Positions 15,746 to 23,005 of a DNA stretch of 45,542 nt are shown here, one piece after another (the stretch's first letter is position 1; every line of letters begins with the position of its first letter). The translations under genes and the position numbers were made by a program. Below the pieces are notes generated by a model. That model was given only the letters and a program-made list of their open reading frames with translations. It had not been told where the DNA came from and ran no database searches. Origin of the DNA: Xanthobacter autotrophicus (lineage in GTDB: Bacteria; Pseudomonadota; Alphaproteobacteria; Rhizobiales; Xanthobacteraceae); contig NZ_JAIVFO010000016.1 in the NCBI RefSeq assembly GCF_029991245.1, forward strand, positions 1 through 45,542, written 5' to 3'.

Positions 15746-16441
15746 TCAAATTTTGAGAGCGTCGCTCTCCCGCAGCGGCGCCATGAGGTCCGGATCGTCG
15801 TTGCGTACCGAATTCACGCGGGTGGAGACCGGCCACAGGTCTAGGCCCGCGCCGGGATAGGACCGCATGAGGCCGCGCGGATCCTCGGCCTCCAGGAAGG
15901 CGGCGATGTCCGATTCGGGCAGAATCACCGGCATCCGCTCATGCAGGGGGCGCAGCTTGGGATCGGCGGCGGTGGTCAGGATGGTGAAGGTGCGCAGCCA
16001 TTGGCCGGTCGCCGGATCCTTCCAGCCCTCCCACAATCCCGCGAGCGCCATGGGCCGGCCGTCGGCACGGCGGATGAAGAAGGGCTGTCGCGGCCCGGGC
16101 GCGGGCGCCCATTCATAAAAGCCGTCCGCCGGCACGATGCAGCGACGCCGGGCGCGCCACGCAGAGCGGAAGGAAAGCTTTTCAGGCGCGGTCTCGGAGC
16201 GGGCGTTGATGAGCCGGGCGCCAGCCGACGCGTCCTTGGCGAAGGACGGCACCAGCCCCCACCTGAGCAGCGAGAGGTGGCGCACGCCCGTCTGCGGATG
16301 GCGGCGGACCACCAGGAGATCCTGCGTCGGCGCCGCATTGTAGCGCGGCGGCGCGTTGGGCAATGCCGCCAGCGCCGGGTCCACATCGAACACCTCGCCG
16401 ATGCGCACCGGCGGCATCTGCTGGACGAACCGGCCGCACAT
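15746..16441 (-). CDS. SRAP domain protein (YedK/HMCES), abasic-site crosslinking
   Basis: 231 residues. All catalytic residues of the SOS response-associated peptidase family are visible: Cys2 directly after Met (MCGRF, exposed as N-terminal Cys), Asn35 in RYNAAPTQ, Glu110 in DGFYEW, and the His of LHERMP. The family forms a thiazolidine DNA-protein crosslink with abasic sites in single-stranded DNA, shielding them at replication forks. The start is fixed by the required Cys2. No LexA box of the Rhizobiales type (GAAC-N7-GTTC) was noticed upstream. Confidence 0.95.
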   Translation of the reverse strand: MCGRFVQQMPPVRIGEVFDVDPALAALPNAPPRYNAAPTQDLLVVRRHPQTGVRHLSLLRWGLVPSFAKDASAGARLINARSETAPEKLSFRSAWRARRRCIVPADGFYEWAPAPGPRQPFFIRRADGRPMALAGLWEGWKDPATGQWLRTFTILTTAADPKLRPLHERMPVILPESDIAAFLEAEDPRGLMRSYPGAGLDLWPVSTRVNSVRNDDPDLMAPLRESDALKI

Positions 16442-16468
16442 CAGGCGCAGGCCCCGGTTCGGCCGGCG

Positions 16469-17386
16469 TCAGGCCGCACGCCGGAATCGCCCGGTGATGG
16501 CCGCAACCGGGCCATCGGTCGCCACGCGGCCGCTGGACACCAGATGCTCCAGGTGCGCCAGCACGGTGAGGGAGGCCGCGCCCACCAGGCGTGGATCGAG
16601 GCCGATATAGATGCCCCGCACCAGATCGGGGATGGTCTCCACCTCCCGGTCGAGGGCGCGCAGAATCGCCGCCTCACGGGCCATGCGATGGGCCAGATAG
16701 GTCCGCACGAAGTCGGGCGCATCGGTCACCGGCCCACCGTGGCCGGGGAGATAGATGCGCTCCTCCCGCCGCCCGAGTATTTCGAGGGAGCGGATATAGT
16801 CGCCCATGGAGCCGTCCGGCGGCGCGACGATGGAGGTCGCCCAGGCCATCACATGGTCGCCGGAAAACAGCAGGTCGTCTTCTTTCAGGGCGAAGGCGAC
16901 GTGGTTGGCGCAATGCCCGGGGGTCAACAGGGCCGTCAGGGTCCAGCCCGGACCCGCGATCGTGTCGCCTTCCCCAAGCCTGATATGGGGGGAGAAGTCG
17001 GTGTCGGCGCTGGCATCGAGCGGATTGACCTCGCCGATGGCCAGGGGGCGGGCCGCACGGTGGGGCCCCTCCCCCAGCGTCACCGCTCCGGTTGCGGCCA
17101 CCACCGCGCGCGCGGCCGGAGAATGGTCGCGATGGGTGTGGGTCACGAAGACGTGCGTCACCGTCTCGTGGCGCACGGCTTCCAGCAGCGCCGCCACATG
17201 GGCGGGATCATCCGGGCCGGGGTCGAGAATCGCCACCTGACCGCGTCCGATGATGTAGCTGCAGGTCCCCGTGAAGGTGAAGGGGGAGGGATTGGGCGCC
17301 ACGATCCGGCGCACCAGGGGGGACACCTCATCCACCCGTCCGGGTGGCGCGTCGAACGCGCGGTTGAAGGCGATGTCCTCACTCAT
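16469..17386 (-). CDS. MBL-fold metallo-hydrolase, LACTB2-like
   Basis: 305 residues. Metal ligands are THTHRDH near residue 80, GHCANH near 165, the bridging Asp in SGDHV near 185, and GHGGP near 225. A C-terminal winged-helix-like region (AHRMAREAAILRAL to SLTVLAHLEHL) is typical of LACTB2/glyoxalase II-related members, some of which are endoribonucleases. It is cytoplasmic. The start at 17386 is the ATG before the conserved NPSPFTFTGTCSYII region. It is upstream of, and in the same direction as, the SRAP gene with 27 bases between; the two may form an operon. Confidence 0.9.
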   Translation of the reverse strand: MSEDIAFNRAFDAPPGRVDEVSPLVRRIVAPNPSPFTFTGTCSYIIGRGQVAILDPGPDDPAHVAALLEAVRHETVTHVFVTHTHRDHSPAARAVVAATGAVTLGEGPHRAARPLAIGEVNPLDASADTDFSPHIRLGEGDTIAGPGWTLTALLTPGHCANHVAFALKEDDLLFSGDHVMAWATSIVAPPDGSMGDYIRSLEILGRREERIYLPGHGGPVTDAPDFVRTYLAHRMAREAAILRALDREVETIPDLVRGIYIGLDPRLVGAASLTVLAHLEHLVSSGRVATDGPVAAITGRFRRAA

Positions 17387-17592
17387 GGCGCAAGCCTCAT
17401 GACGTCGGGCCGAAGGTCTCAGGCCTTCTGGAGCCGTATGCGATCGCGGTTCAATGCACCTGATCGGAGAATCCGCCCGGAAACTCAAGAGATGCGGATG
17501 CGCCCATGCCCCGAAGTCCTTCAGGGGCGGCTGCAACGCAAATGGCAACGAGAGCAACGGGTCGCCGAGGCGCGCCGCCAGCGGCAAACACT

Positions 17593-17622
17593 AAAAAGCC
17601 CGCTGCCAAGGCAGCGGGCTTT
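17593..17622 (-). terminator. Terminator of the first beta-barrel gene
   Basis: GCCCGCTGCC pairs with GGCAGCGGGC across a 2-base loop; on the minus strand the stem is followed by TTTTT (17597-17593). Confidence 0.85.
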
Positions 17623-17643
17623 CCCGACGAAGCAGAGCTTCGA

Positions 17644-18417
17644 TCAGAACTTGTAGTTCACGCCAGCCTTGAGGGTGTGGAACTTGGTGTCCACCGAGCC
17701 GCTGTAGATGTCGTTGAAGTTCGTGGAGCCGTCGTAGTACGTACCGAAGTACGAGAAGTCGGTGCTGCCGAGGTCGACGTACAGGTACTCGGTCTTGAAC
17801 GTCCAGTTGTTGGTGATGGCGTATTCCACGCCAGCACCAATCGTCCAGCCCCACTTGGTCGAGGAGGCGGAGCCACCCCACACATCATAACCTTCGCCCA
17901 CGTAGAAGTTGCTGATGTCGTAAGCGGTCTTGCCGTAGGCCGCGCCACCGGTGATGTAGGGCAGGAACCGGTCAAACGCGTAGCCGAGACGGGCGCGGAT
18001 GGTGCCGAAGTAATCGACAGACGCGCCAGAGCTGTAGTTCGAGAGGCCACCCCAGTAATTGGCGTAGCTCTCAGTGTACTTGCCTTCGATGTTCGTCCAC
18101 TGCAGGTCGGTCTCGACGCCGACCACCACATTGTTGGCGAACTGGTAGTTGTAGCCGATCTGACCACCGACGAAGAAGCCGGAGGAGTTCACGGAGCGGC
18201 TCTCGCTGCTGTAATAGTCGCCGTAGTAGGTGTTCACTTCATCGAGGGTGAACTTGTCACCGCCGTAGCCGGCGTTGGCGCCGATGTAGAAACCGGTCCA
18301 GGAGAACACCGGCACCACGGCGACCGCCTTGACGGGATACTTCGTCGCCAGGTCAGCAGACATGGCCGGCACCGAGAGAGCCGCAAGCGCGACAGTGGCG
18401 AGAAGAAGACGCTTCAT
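17644..18417 (-). CDS. Omp25/31-like outer-membrane beta-barrel (tandem copy 1)
   Basis: 257 residues. The signal peptide is residues 1-22 (MKRLLLATVALAALSVPAMS). The mature part shows the pattern of small Rhizobiales barrels: FSWTGFYIGANAGYGGD, GFFVGGQIGYNYQF, TIRARLGYAFDRFLPYITGG, WGWTIGAGVEYAITNNWTFK, EYLYVDLG, and a C-terminal aromatic, VNYKF, for outer-membrane insertion. I start it at the ATG at 18417, with AAGGGG seven bases upstream; a TTG two codons earlier is less likely. It is a close paralogue of the next gene, with nearly identical repeated motifs and the same terminator and promoter features, so it arose by tandem duplication. Confidence 0.93.
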   Translation of the reverse strand: MKRLLLATVALAALSVPAMSADLATKYPVKAVAVVPVFSWTGFYIGANAGYGGDKFTLDEVNTYYGDYYSSESRSVNSSGFFVGGQIGYNYQFANNVVVGVETDLQWTNIEGKYTESYANYWGGLSNYSSGASVDYFGTIRARLGYAFDRFLPYITGGAAYGKTAYDISNFYVGEGYDVWGGSASSTKWGWTIGAGVEYAITNNWTFKTEYLYVDLGSTDFSYFGTYYDGSTNFNDIYSGSVDTKFHTLKAGVNYKF

Positions 18418-18810
18418 GACCAACCCCTTGTTTGGGCATTACCCATTTGGGTGAATTCGTTCTGGACGCGGCCCCGTTCCGGAGCCGCCGTGTCCTGGGA
18501 GCTTATGTAGCAGAGCCCCCGGACGATTGCTGTTACATTCCCGCCACACTCGCTCTGAAACAGCACCGCGCCAAACCGTTGGCGGAGTACCGAAACCGCC
18601 CCTTCGGACCGGAGATCGACCAACACGGCACCGATGTTCCGGCTCTGAGAACAGGACATCCCTCGGCCTTTCCGCTGAAATGGACGCGAAGCCGCCGATC
18701 GCAGAGGGAAGGACCGGGACCGGACCATGCGGCTCAGAATACCGCCCCTTCAGTAACCGGCAAAAACACGAACAGCAGGCGCCGCCCCCCTTCCGGGGCG
18801 CTTTGCCCAC
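18418..18810. other. Intergenic between the two beta-barrel genes
   Basis: About 390 bases without a gene. It holds the promoter of copy 1 at its left end and the terminator of copy 2 beyond its right end. The central ~200 bases show nothing recognisable. Confidence 0.5.
18504..18549 (-). promoter_or_regulatory. Promoter region of beta-barrel copy 1
   Basis: On the minus strand, TGC-TACATA is an extended -10 box (TATGTA at 18504-18509 on plus). A conserved block GTGTGGCGGGAATGTAAC lies 28 bases upstream (18532-18549). The same two blocks at the same spacing precede copy 2. Confidence 0.6.
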
Positions 18811-18841
18811 AAAAAAGCCCGCTGCCGAAGCAGCGGGCTTT
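18811..18841 (-). terminator. Terminator of the second beta-barrel gene
   Basis: AAAGCCCGCTGC and GCAGCGGGCTTT pair perfectly around tetraloop CGAA, with TTTTTT on the minus strand. It is nearly the same sequence as the terminator at 17593. Confidence 0.9.
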
Positions 18842-18862
18842 CCCGATGAAGCGGTGCTTCGA

Positions 18863-19639
18863 TCAGAACTTGTAGTTCACACCGGCCTTGAGCGTGTGGA
18901 ACTTGGTGTCCACCGAGCCGCTGTAGATGTCGTTGTAGTTCGTGTACCCGCTGCAGCAGTAGGTACCATAGTACGAGTAGTCGGTGCTGCCGAGGTCGAC
19001 GTACAGGTACTCGGTCTTGAACGTCCAGTTGTTGGTGATGGCGTATTCCACGCCAGCGCCGACAGTCCAGCCCCACTTGGTCGACGAGCTCGACGCGCCC
19101 CACGCGCCATAGCCGTCGCCGTAATAGGAGCTGTTGATGTCCAAGCCGGTCTTGCCGTAGGCGGCACCACCGGTGATGTAGGGCAGGAACCGGTCGAAGG
19201 CGTAGCCGAGACGAGCGCGGATGGTGCCGAAGTAATCGACCGACGCGCCGGCATTGTAGTTCGAAACGTAGCCGTAGTAGTCGGCGTAGCTCTCGGAATA
19301 CTTGCCTTCGATGTTCGACCACTGCAGGTCGGTCTCGATGCCGAGCACCACGTTGTTGGCGAACTGGTAGTTATAGCCGATCTGGCCACCGACGAAGAAG
19401 CCGGAGGAGTTCACGGAACGGCTCTCGGAGCTGTAGTAGTCGCCGTAATAGGTGTTCACCTCGTCGAAGGTGAACTTGTCACCGCCGTAACCAAAGTTAC
19501 CGCCGATGTAGAAACCGGTCCAGGAGAACACCGGCACGACGGCGACCGCCTTGACGGGATACTTCGTCGCCAGGTCAGCAGCCGCGGCCGGAGCCGAGAG
19601 CGCCGCCAGCGCGACAGTGGCGAGAAGAAACCGCTTCAT
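18863..19639 (-). CDS. Omp25/31-like outer-membrane beta-barrel (tandem copy 2)
   Basis: 258 residues. The signal peptide (MKRFLLATVALAALSAPAAA) is followed by ADLATKYPVKAVAVVP, identical to copy 1. The barrel strands are conserved (SWTGFYIGGNFGYGGD, GFFVGGQIGYNYQF, LGYAFDRFLPYITGG, VEYAITNNWTFK) and it ends VNYKF. Differences cluster in surface-loop positions: NSSYYGDGYGAWGASS against the loop of copy 1, and an extra CCSG in the loop near residue 235 that adds two cysteines. The start is the ATG at 19639 with GGGGG upstream. Loop divergence on a constant frame suggests selection on exposed parts, but this is inference. Confidence 0.93.
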   Translation of the reverse strand: MKRFLLATVALAALSAPAAAADLATKYPVKAVAVVPVFSWTGFYIGGNFGYGGDKFTFDEVNTYYGDYYSSESRSVNSSGFFVGGQIGYNYQFANNVVLGIETDLQWSNIEGKYSESYADYYGYVSNYNAGASVDYFGTIRARLGYAFDRFLPYITGGAAYGKTGLDINSSYYGDGYGAWGASSSSTKWGWTVGAGVEYAITNNWTFKTEYLYVDLGSTDYSYYGTYCCSGYTNYNDIYSGSVDTKFHTLKAGVNYKF

Positions 19640-19968
19640 GACCAACCCCCTTGTGCGTGTTACGCGAATGAGTGTCGTTACAGACTTGAGACACGAGACG
19701 CTTCGTCCAGTGCCACCTATCTAGCAGAGGCCGATCGCCAGCGCCGTTACATTCCTGCCACACCCAGCCCTAATCATTGCAACCTAACGGCAAAAAGCTA
19801 ATGGGCTACCACTGTTTAGGTCCAGTCGCGTTGTTTGCCGGGCGGACCCGACCGGTTCCATGGCGAATTGGTGAATGGAACGTAAACACAGGGTCTTCAG
19901 CCCCCATTCAGGTGCGCCCCGCGAAACTGCGATTCGAGCTGGGACGATCCCCGAGGAGGAGCCTCGCC
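19640..19968. other. Divergent upstream region (beta-barrel copy 2 / small secreted protein)
   Basis: It holds the copy 2 promoter (19718-19763), and on the plus side the ribosome-binding site GAGGAGG ten bases before 19969. I see no further gene. Confidence 0.5.
19718..19763 (-). promoter_or_regulatory. Promoter region of beta-barrel copy 2
   Basis: On the minus strand, TGC-TAGATA is an extended -10 box (19718-19723). The conserved block GTGTGGCAGGAATGTAAC lies 28 bases upstream (19746-19763). The predicted leader is about 66 bases. Confidence 0.6.
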
Positions 19969-20283
19969 ATGCAACTTATCCGAGTCTCACGGCGGGTGGC
20001 CCTGCCGCTGCTCGCGGCCCTGGCTGCAAGCCCGATCCAGGCCCAGGCGCGGCCGAATACCCTCGCCCTGTCCTGCCGGGAGGCCGCCGCCCTGGTGAAC
20101 GGGAGCGGAGCCGTCGTGCTGGGCACCGGGCCCAACATCTACGACCGTTACGTCAGCCAGATTCGCTTCTGCTCGGGCGCCGAACAGCTCAAGGCGGAGT
20201 GGGTGAAGACGCGCGACAATCCACAGTGCTTCATCGGCTATACCTGCTACGTGCCGAGCCGCGACAACAGCCTGGGCCGGTGA
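19969..20283 (+). CDS. Small secreted Cys-containing protein (tandem copy 1)
   Basis: 104 residues. The signal peptide (MQLIRVSRRVALPLLAALAA, cleavage near AQA-RP) precedes a mature domain of about 75 residues with spaced cysteines: LSCREAAALV, IRFCSGAEQL, PQCFIGYTCYVPS. It also has IYDRYVSQ and KTRDNPQCFIGY. The four cysteines probably make two disulfides in the periplasm. GAGGAGG lies ten bases before the ATG. The next gene encodes a homologue with the same cysteine pattern. I do not know a named family; it looks restricted to Rhizobiales-type genomes, but that is a guess. Confidence 0.85.
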   Translation: MQLIRVSRRVALPLLAALAASPIQAQARPNTLALSCREAAALVNGSGAVVLGTGPNIYDRYVSQIRFCSGAEQLKAEWVKTRDNPQCFIGYTCYVPSRDNSLGR

Positions 20284-20389
20284 GGCCCGCCGCAGGATCC
20301 GCTCGGCAGCTCCGGCGCCCTTGAGAGTCGGCCCGGCCCGCACCAAATGTAGCGGGTCAGCCCGACGGACGCTCCGAACGGAAAGCTCG

Positions 20390-20728
20390 ATGATGAGACG
20401 ATTGTCCCTCGCCCTCGGCGCCTTCGCCCTGCTGGCCGGTTCCGGGCTTCTCGCAGGCTTCACGCTTCTGGCCGGCACCGAGCGGGCCGTCGCCCAGACC
20501 CCGAGCATCACCATGACCTGCGCCGAGGCGGCCGCACTCATCGCCAAGCGAGGGTCGGCCGTGCTGGCCACCTCCCGCACGCTTTACGATCGCTATGTGC
20601 GCGACCGGAGCTTCTGCCTCTACGACCAGGACACAAGGCCGGAATGGGTGCCGACGAAGGACAACCCCCAGTGCTTCATCGGCTACAGCTGCTTCGAGCC
20701 GTTCCGCGGCGGCAGCCTCTCACGCTGA
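20390..20728 (+). CDS. Small secreted Cys-containing protein (tandem copy 2)
   Basis: 112 residues, starting MMRRLSLALGAFALLAG. The signal peptide is longer than in copy 1 and ends near AVAQ. The mature part matches copy 1: MTCAEAAALIAKRGSAVL, LYDRYVRDRSFC, PTKDNPQCFIGYSCFEP. Cysteine positions are conserved. The gap to copy 1 is 106 bases, and the two lie in the same direction and may be co-transcribed. The gene is followed 43 bases later by the convergent prpE stop. Function is unknown. Confidence 0.85.
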   Translation: MMRRLSLALGAFALLAGSGLLAGFTLLAGTERAVAQTPSITMTCAEAAALIAKRGSAVLATSRTLYDRYVRDRSFCLYDQDTRPEWVPTKDNPQCFIGYSCFEPFRGGSLSR

Positions 20729-20771
20729 GCGCCACCGGGGCATCGGCCCCGGCAGCTTCAGGAATGCCAGA

Positions 20772-22688
20772 TCAGGCGATGCCGCGGGACTTCAGCACGT
20801 CCTCGATCTCTTCGAGCACGCCGGCGTCGTCGATGGTGGCAGGCACCGACCATTCGTCGTGATCAGCGATCTTCTTCATGGTGCCGCGCAGGATCTTGCC
20901 CGAACGCGTCTTGGGCAGGCGGTTCACCGTCACCGCAAGCTTGAACGCCGCCACCGGGCCGATGCGGTCGCGCACGAGGCCCACCAGTTCCTTCTCGATC
21001 ACGTCGGGGGCGCGGCGCTCGCCAGCCTTCAGCACCACGAAGCCGCAGGGCACCTCGCCCTTCAGCTCGTCCTTCACGCCGATGACCGCGCATTCGGCCA
21101 CGTCCGGATGGGAGGCCAGCACCTCCTCCATGCCGCCGGTGGACAGGCGATGGCCGGCGACATTGATGATGTCGTCGGTGCGGCCCATGACGAAGACATA
21201 GCCGTCGTCGTCGAGGAAGCCGGCGTCGGAGGTCTTGTAGAAGCCCGGGAAGTCGGCGAGGTAGCCCTCGGCGAAGCGGTCGTCCTGCTGCCACAGGGTC
21301 GGCAGGCAGCCGGGCGGCAGCGGCAGCTTCACCACGATGGAGCCCATGGTGCCCGCCGGCACCGGCTTGGCGGCCTCATCCACGATCGCGATGTCGTAGC
21401 CCGGCATGGGCACGGTGGGCGAGCCGAGCTTGGTGGGCAACAGGCCGAGGCCCACCGGATTGGCGGCGATGGCCCAGCCGGTCTCGGTCTGCCACCAATG
21501 GTCCACCACCGGCACCTGCAGCTGCTGCTGCGCCCAGATCACCGTATCGGGATCGGCGCGCTCGCCGGCCAGGAACAGGGTGCGGAAGCGGGACAGGTCG
21601 CGGCCCTGCTTCAGGAGGCCGTCGGGGTCCTCCTTCTTGATGGCGCGCAGGGCGGTGGGCGCGGTGAACAGCGCCACCACCTTGTGCTCCTCGATCACCC
21701 GCCAGAAGGCGCCGGGGTCCGGCGTGCCCACCGGCTTGCCCTCGTAGACCAGTGTGGTCGCGCCGTGGATCAGCGGCCCGTAGACGATGTAGGAATGGCC
21801 CACCACCCAGCCGATGTCGGAGGCGGTCCAGAACACCTCGCCGGGGGCGATGCCGTAGAGGTTCTTCATGCTCCAGTCGAGCGCCACCATGTAGCCGCCG
21901 ATGTCGCGCACGACACCCTTGGGCTTGCCGGTGGTCCCGGAGGTGTAGAGGATGTAGAGCGGATCGGTGGCCGCCATGTCCGCGCAGGGCGCGCTCTTGC
22001 CCGCATCGGCCGCAGCCGCGCAGGCCGCCGCCCAGTCGAGGTCGCGGCCCTCGGTCAGGGCGCCCGGCCCCTCGGGGCGCTGGAGCACGAGGCAGCTCTG
22101 CGGCTTCACCGCCGACATGGAGATGGCAAGGTCGAGGAGCGGCTTGTAGGCCACCACGCGGTTGGGCTCGATGCCGCAGGAGGCGGCCAGGATCACCTTG
22201 GGCTCGGCATCCTCGATGCGGGTGGCCAGTTCCTTCGCCGCGAAGCCGCCGAACACCACCGAATGGATGGCGCCGATACGGGCGCAGGCGAGCATGGCGG
22301 CAATGGCCTCGGGCACCATGGGCATGTAGACCAGCACCCGGTCGCCCTTGCCGACGCCGAGGTCCTGCAGCACCGCGCCCAGCGTGCTCACCTCTTTGAG
22401 CATTTCGCCATAGGTCAGGGTGCGCTTGGCGCCGGTGACCGGGCTGTCGTAGATCAGCGCCGCCTGGCCGCCACGACCGGCCGCCACGTGGCGGTCGAGG
22501 GCGTTGTGGCAGATATTGCCCACGGCGTCCGGGAACCAGCGGCCATAGACACCGGCCTCGGGATCGAAGATCTTCTCCGGCGCCTTGGACCACTCCAGCG
22601 CTTGCGCCGCCGCACCCCAGAAGGCGGAAGGATCCGCACGCCAGCTGGCATAGGTTTCAGCGTATCCGCTCGTTCCGACCTCGGACAT
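20772..22688 (-). CDS. prpE: Propionyl-CoA synthetase
   Basis: 638 residues. Acetyl/propionyl-CoA synthetase branch of the ANL adenylating enzymes. The N-terminal domain resembles ACS (YAETYASWRADPSAFWG). The P-loop is YTSGTTGKPKGVVRD near residue 245; the GGFAAKELATRIEDAEPKVI region and DIGWVVGHSYIVYGP follow. The C-terminal catalytic Lys is in RSGKILRG near 594. PrpE makes propionyl-CoA from propionate, ATP and CoA; activity with acetate is often lower. The sequence TRSGKILR is also the acetylation-regulated site of this family (established knowledge). GGGAGG precedes the ATG at 22688; the longer reading to 22760 is not conserved. It is divergent from the acyl-CoA synthetase gene. Confidence 0.9.
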   Translation of the reverse strand: MSEVGTSGYAETYASWRADPSAFWGAAAQALEWSKAPEKIFDPEAGVYGRWFPDAVGNICHNALDRHVAAGRGGQAALIYDSPVTGAKRTLTYGEMLKEVSTLGAVLQDLGVGKGDRVLVYMPMVPEAIAAMLACARIGAIHSVVFGGFAAKELATRIEDAEPKVILAASCGIEPNRVVAYKPLLDLAISMSAVKPQSCLVLQRPEGPGALTEGRDLDWAAACAAAADAGKSAPCADMAATDPLYILYTSGTTGKPKGVVRDIGGYMVALDWSMKNLYGIAPGEVFWTASDIGWVVGHSYIVYGPLIHGATTLVYEGKPVGTPDPGAFWRVIEEHKVVALFTAPTALRAIKKEDPDGLLKQGRDLSRFRTLFLAGERADPDTVIWAQQQLQVPVVDHWWQTETGWAIAANPVGLGLLPTKLGSPTVPMPGYDIAIVDEAAKPVPAGTMGSIVVKLPLPPGCLPTLWQQDDRFAEGYLADFPGFYKTSDAGFLDDDGYVFVMGRTDDIINVAGHRLSTGGMEEVLASHPDVAECAVIGVKDELKGEVPCGFVVLKAGERRAPDVIEKELVGLVRDRIGPVAAFKLAVTVNRLPKTRSGKILRGTMKKIADHDEWSVPATIDDAGVLEEIEDVLKSRGIA

Positions 22689-23005
22689 GGACGCCTCCCA
22701 TTCGACCCTCTTGTTGGTGGAGGTTACTGCCGGTCGCCTATCCACGACGCAAGTTCGCACAAATGCGTAAGACCTTGGTCGGGAAAAAAACTTGGGCCAA
22801 TGAGATCATCTGGTCCAAAAAATTGACCCAAATCAGCGATTCGCGCTCGCGAAGATCGACCGGCGAAGCCCGGTGAGACTTTCGTCGCGCTTTGGCGAGA
22901 TTGCGCCTGATTGCCCGCCTCGGCTACGGTCGCGACCCGAATACGACCCAAATTCCGGCGCGCCGGCACCGCCGCGCCCCAAAAGCGTGCACCAAGGGGG
23001 GACCG
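22689..23005. promoter_or_regulatory. Divergent control region between prpE and the acyl-CoA synthetase gene
   Basis: Related half-sites cluster at 22792-22831: TTGGGCCAA (22792), TGGTCCA (22811) and TTGACCCAA (22823). TTGGGCCA-N11-TGGTCCAA is a 7-of-8 inverted repeat. Another ACGACCCAAATT lies near 22944. This looks like binding sites for a regulator shared by both genes. The region is AT-rich for this genome. The regulator is not identifiable. Confidence 0.45.

Noticed and set aside
17437-17590. Small plus-strand open frame before the first barrel terminator
   Set aside because: It lacks a ribosome-binding site, is Arg/Gln-rich because of GC content, and would run into the terminator and into the barrel gene on the other strand.
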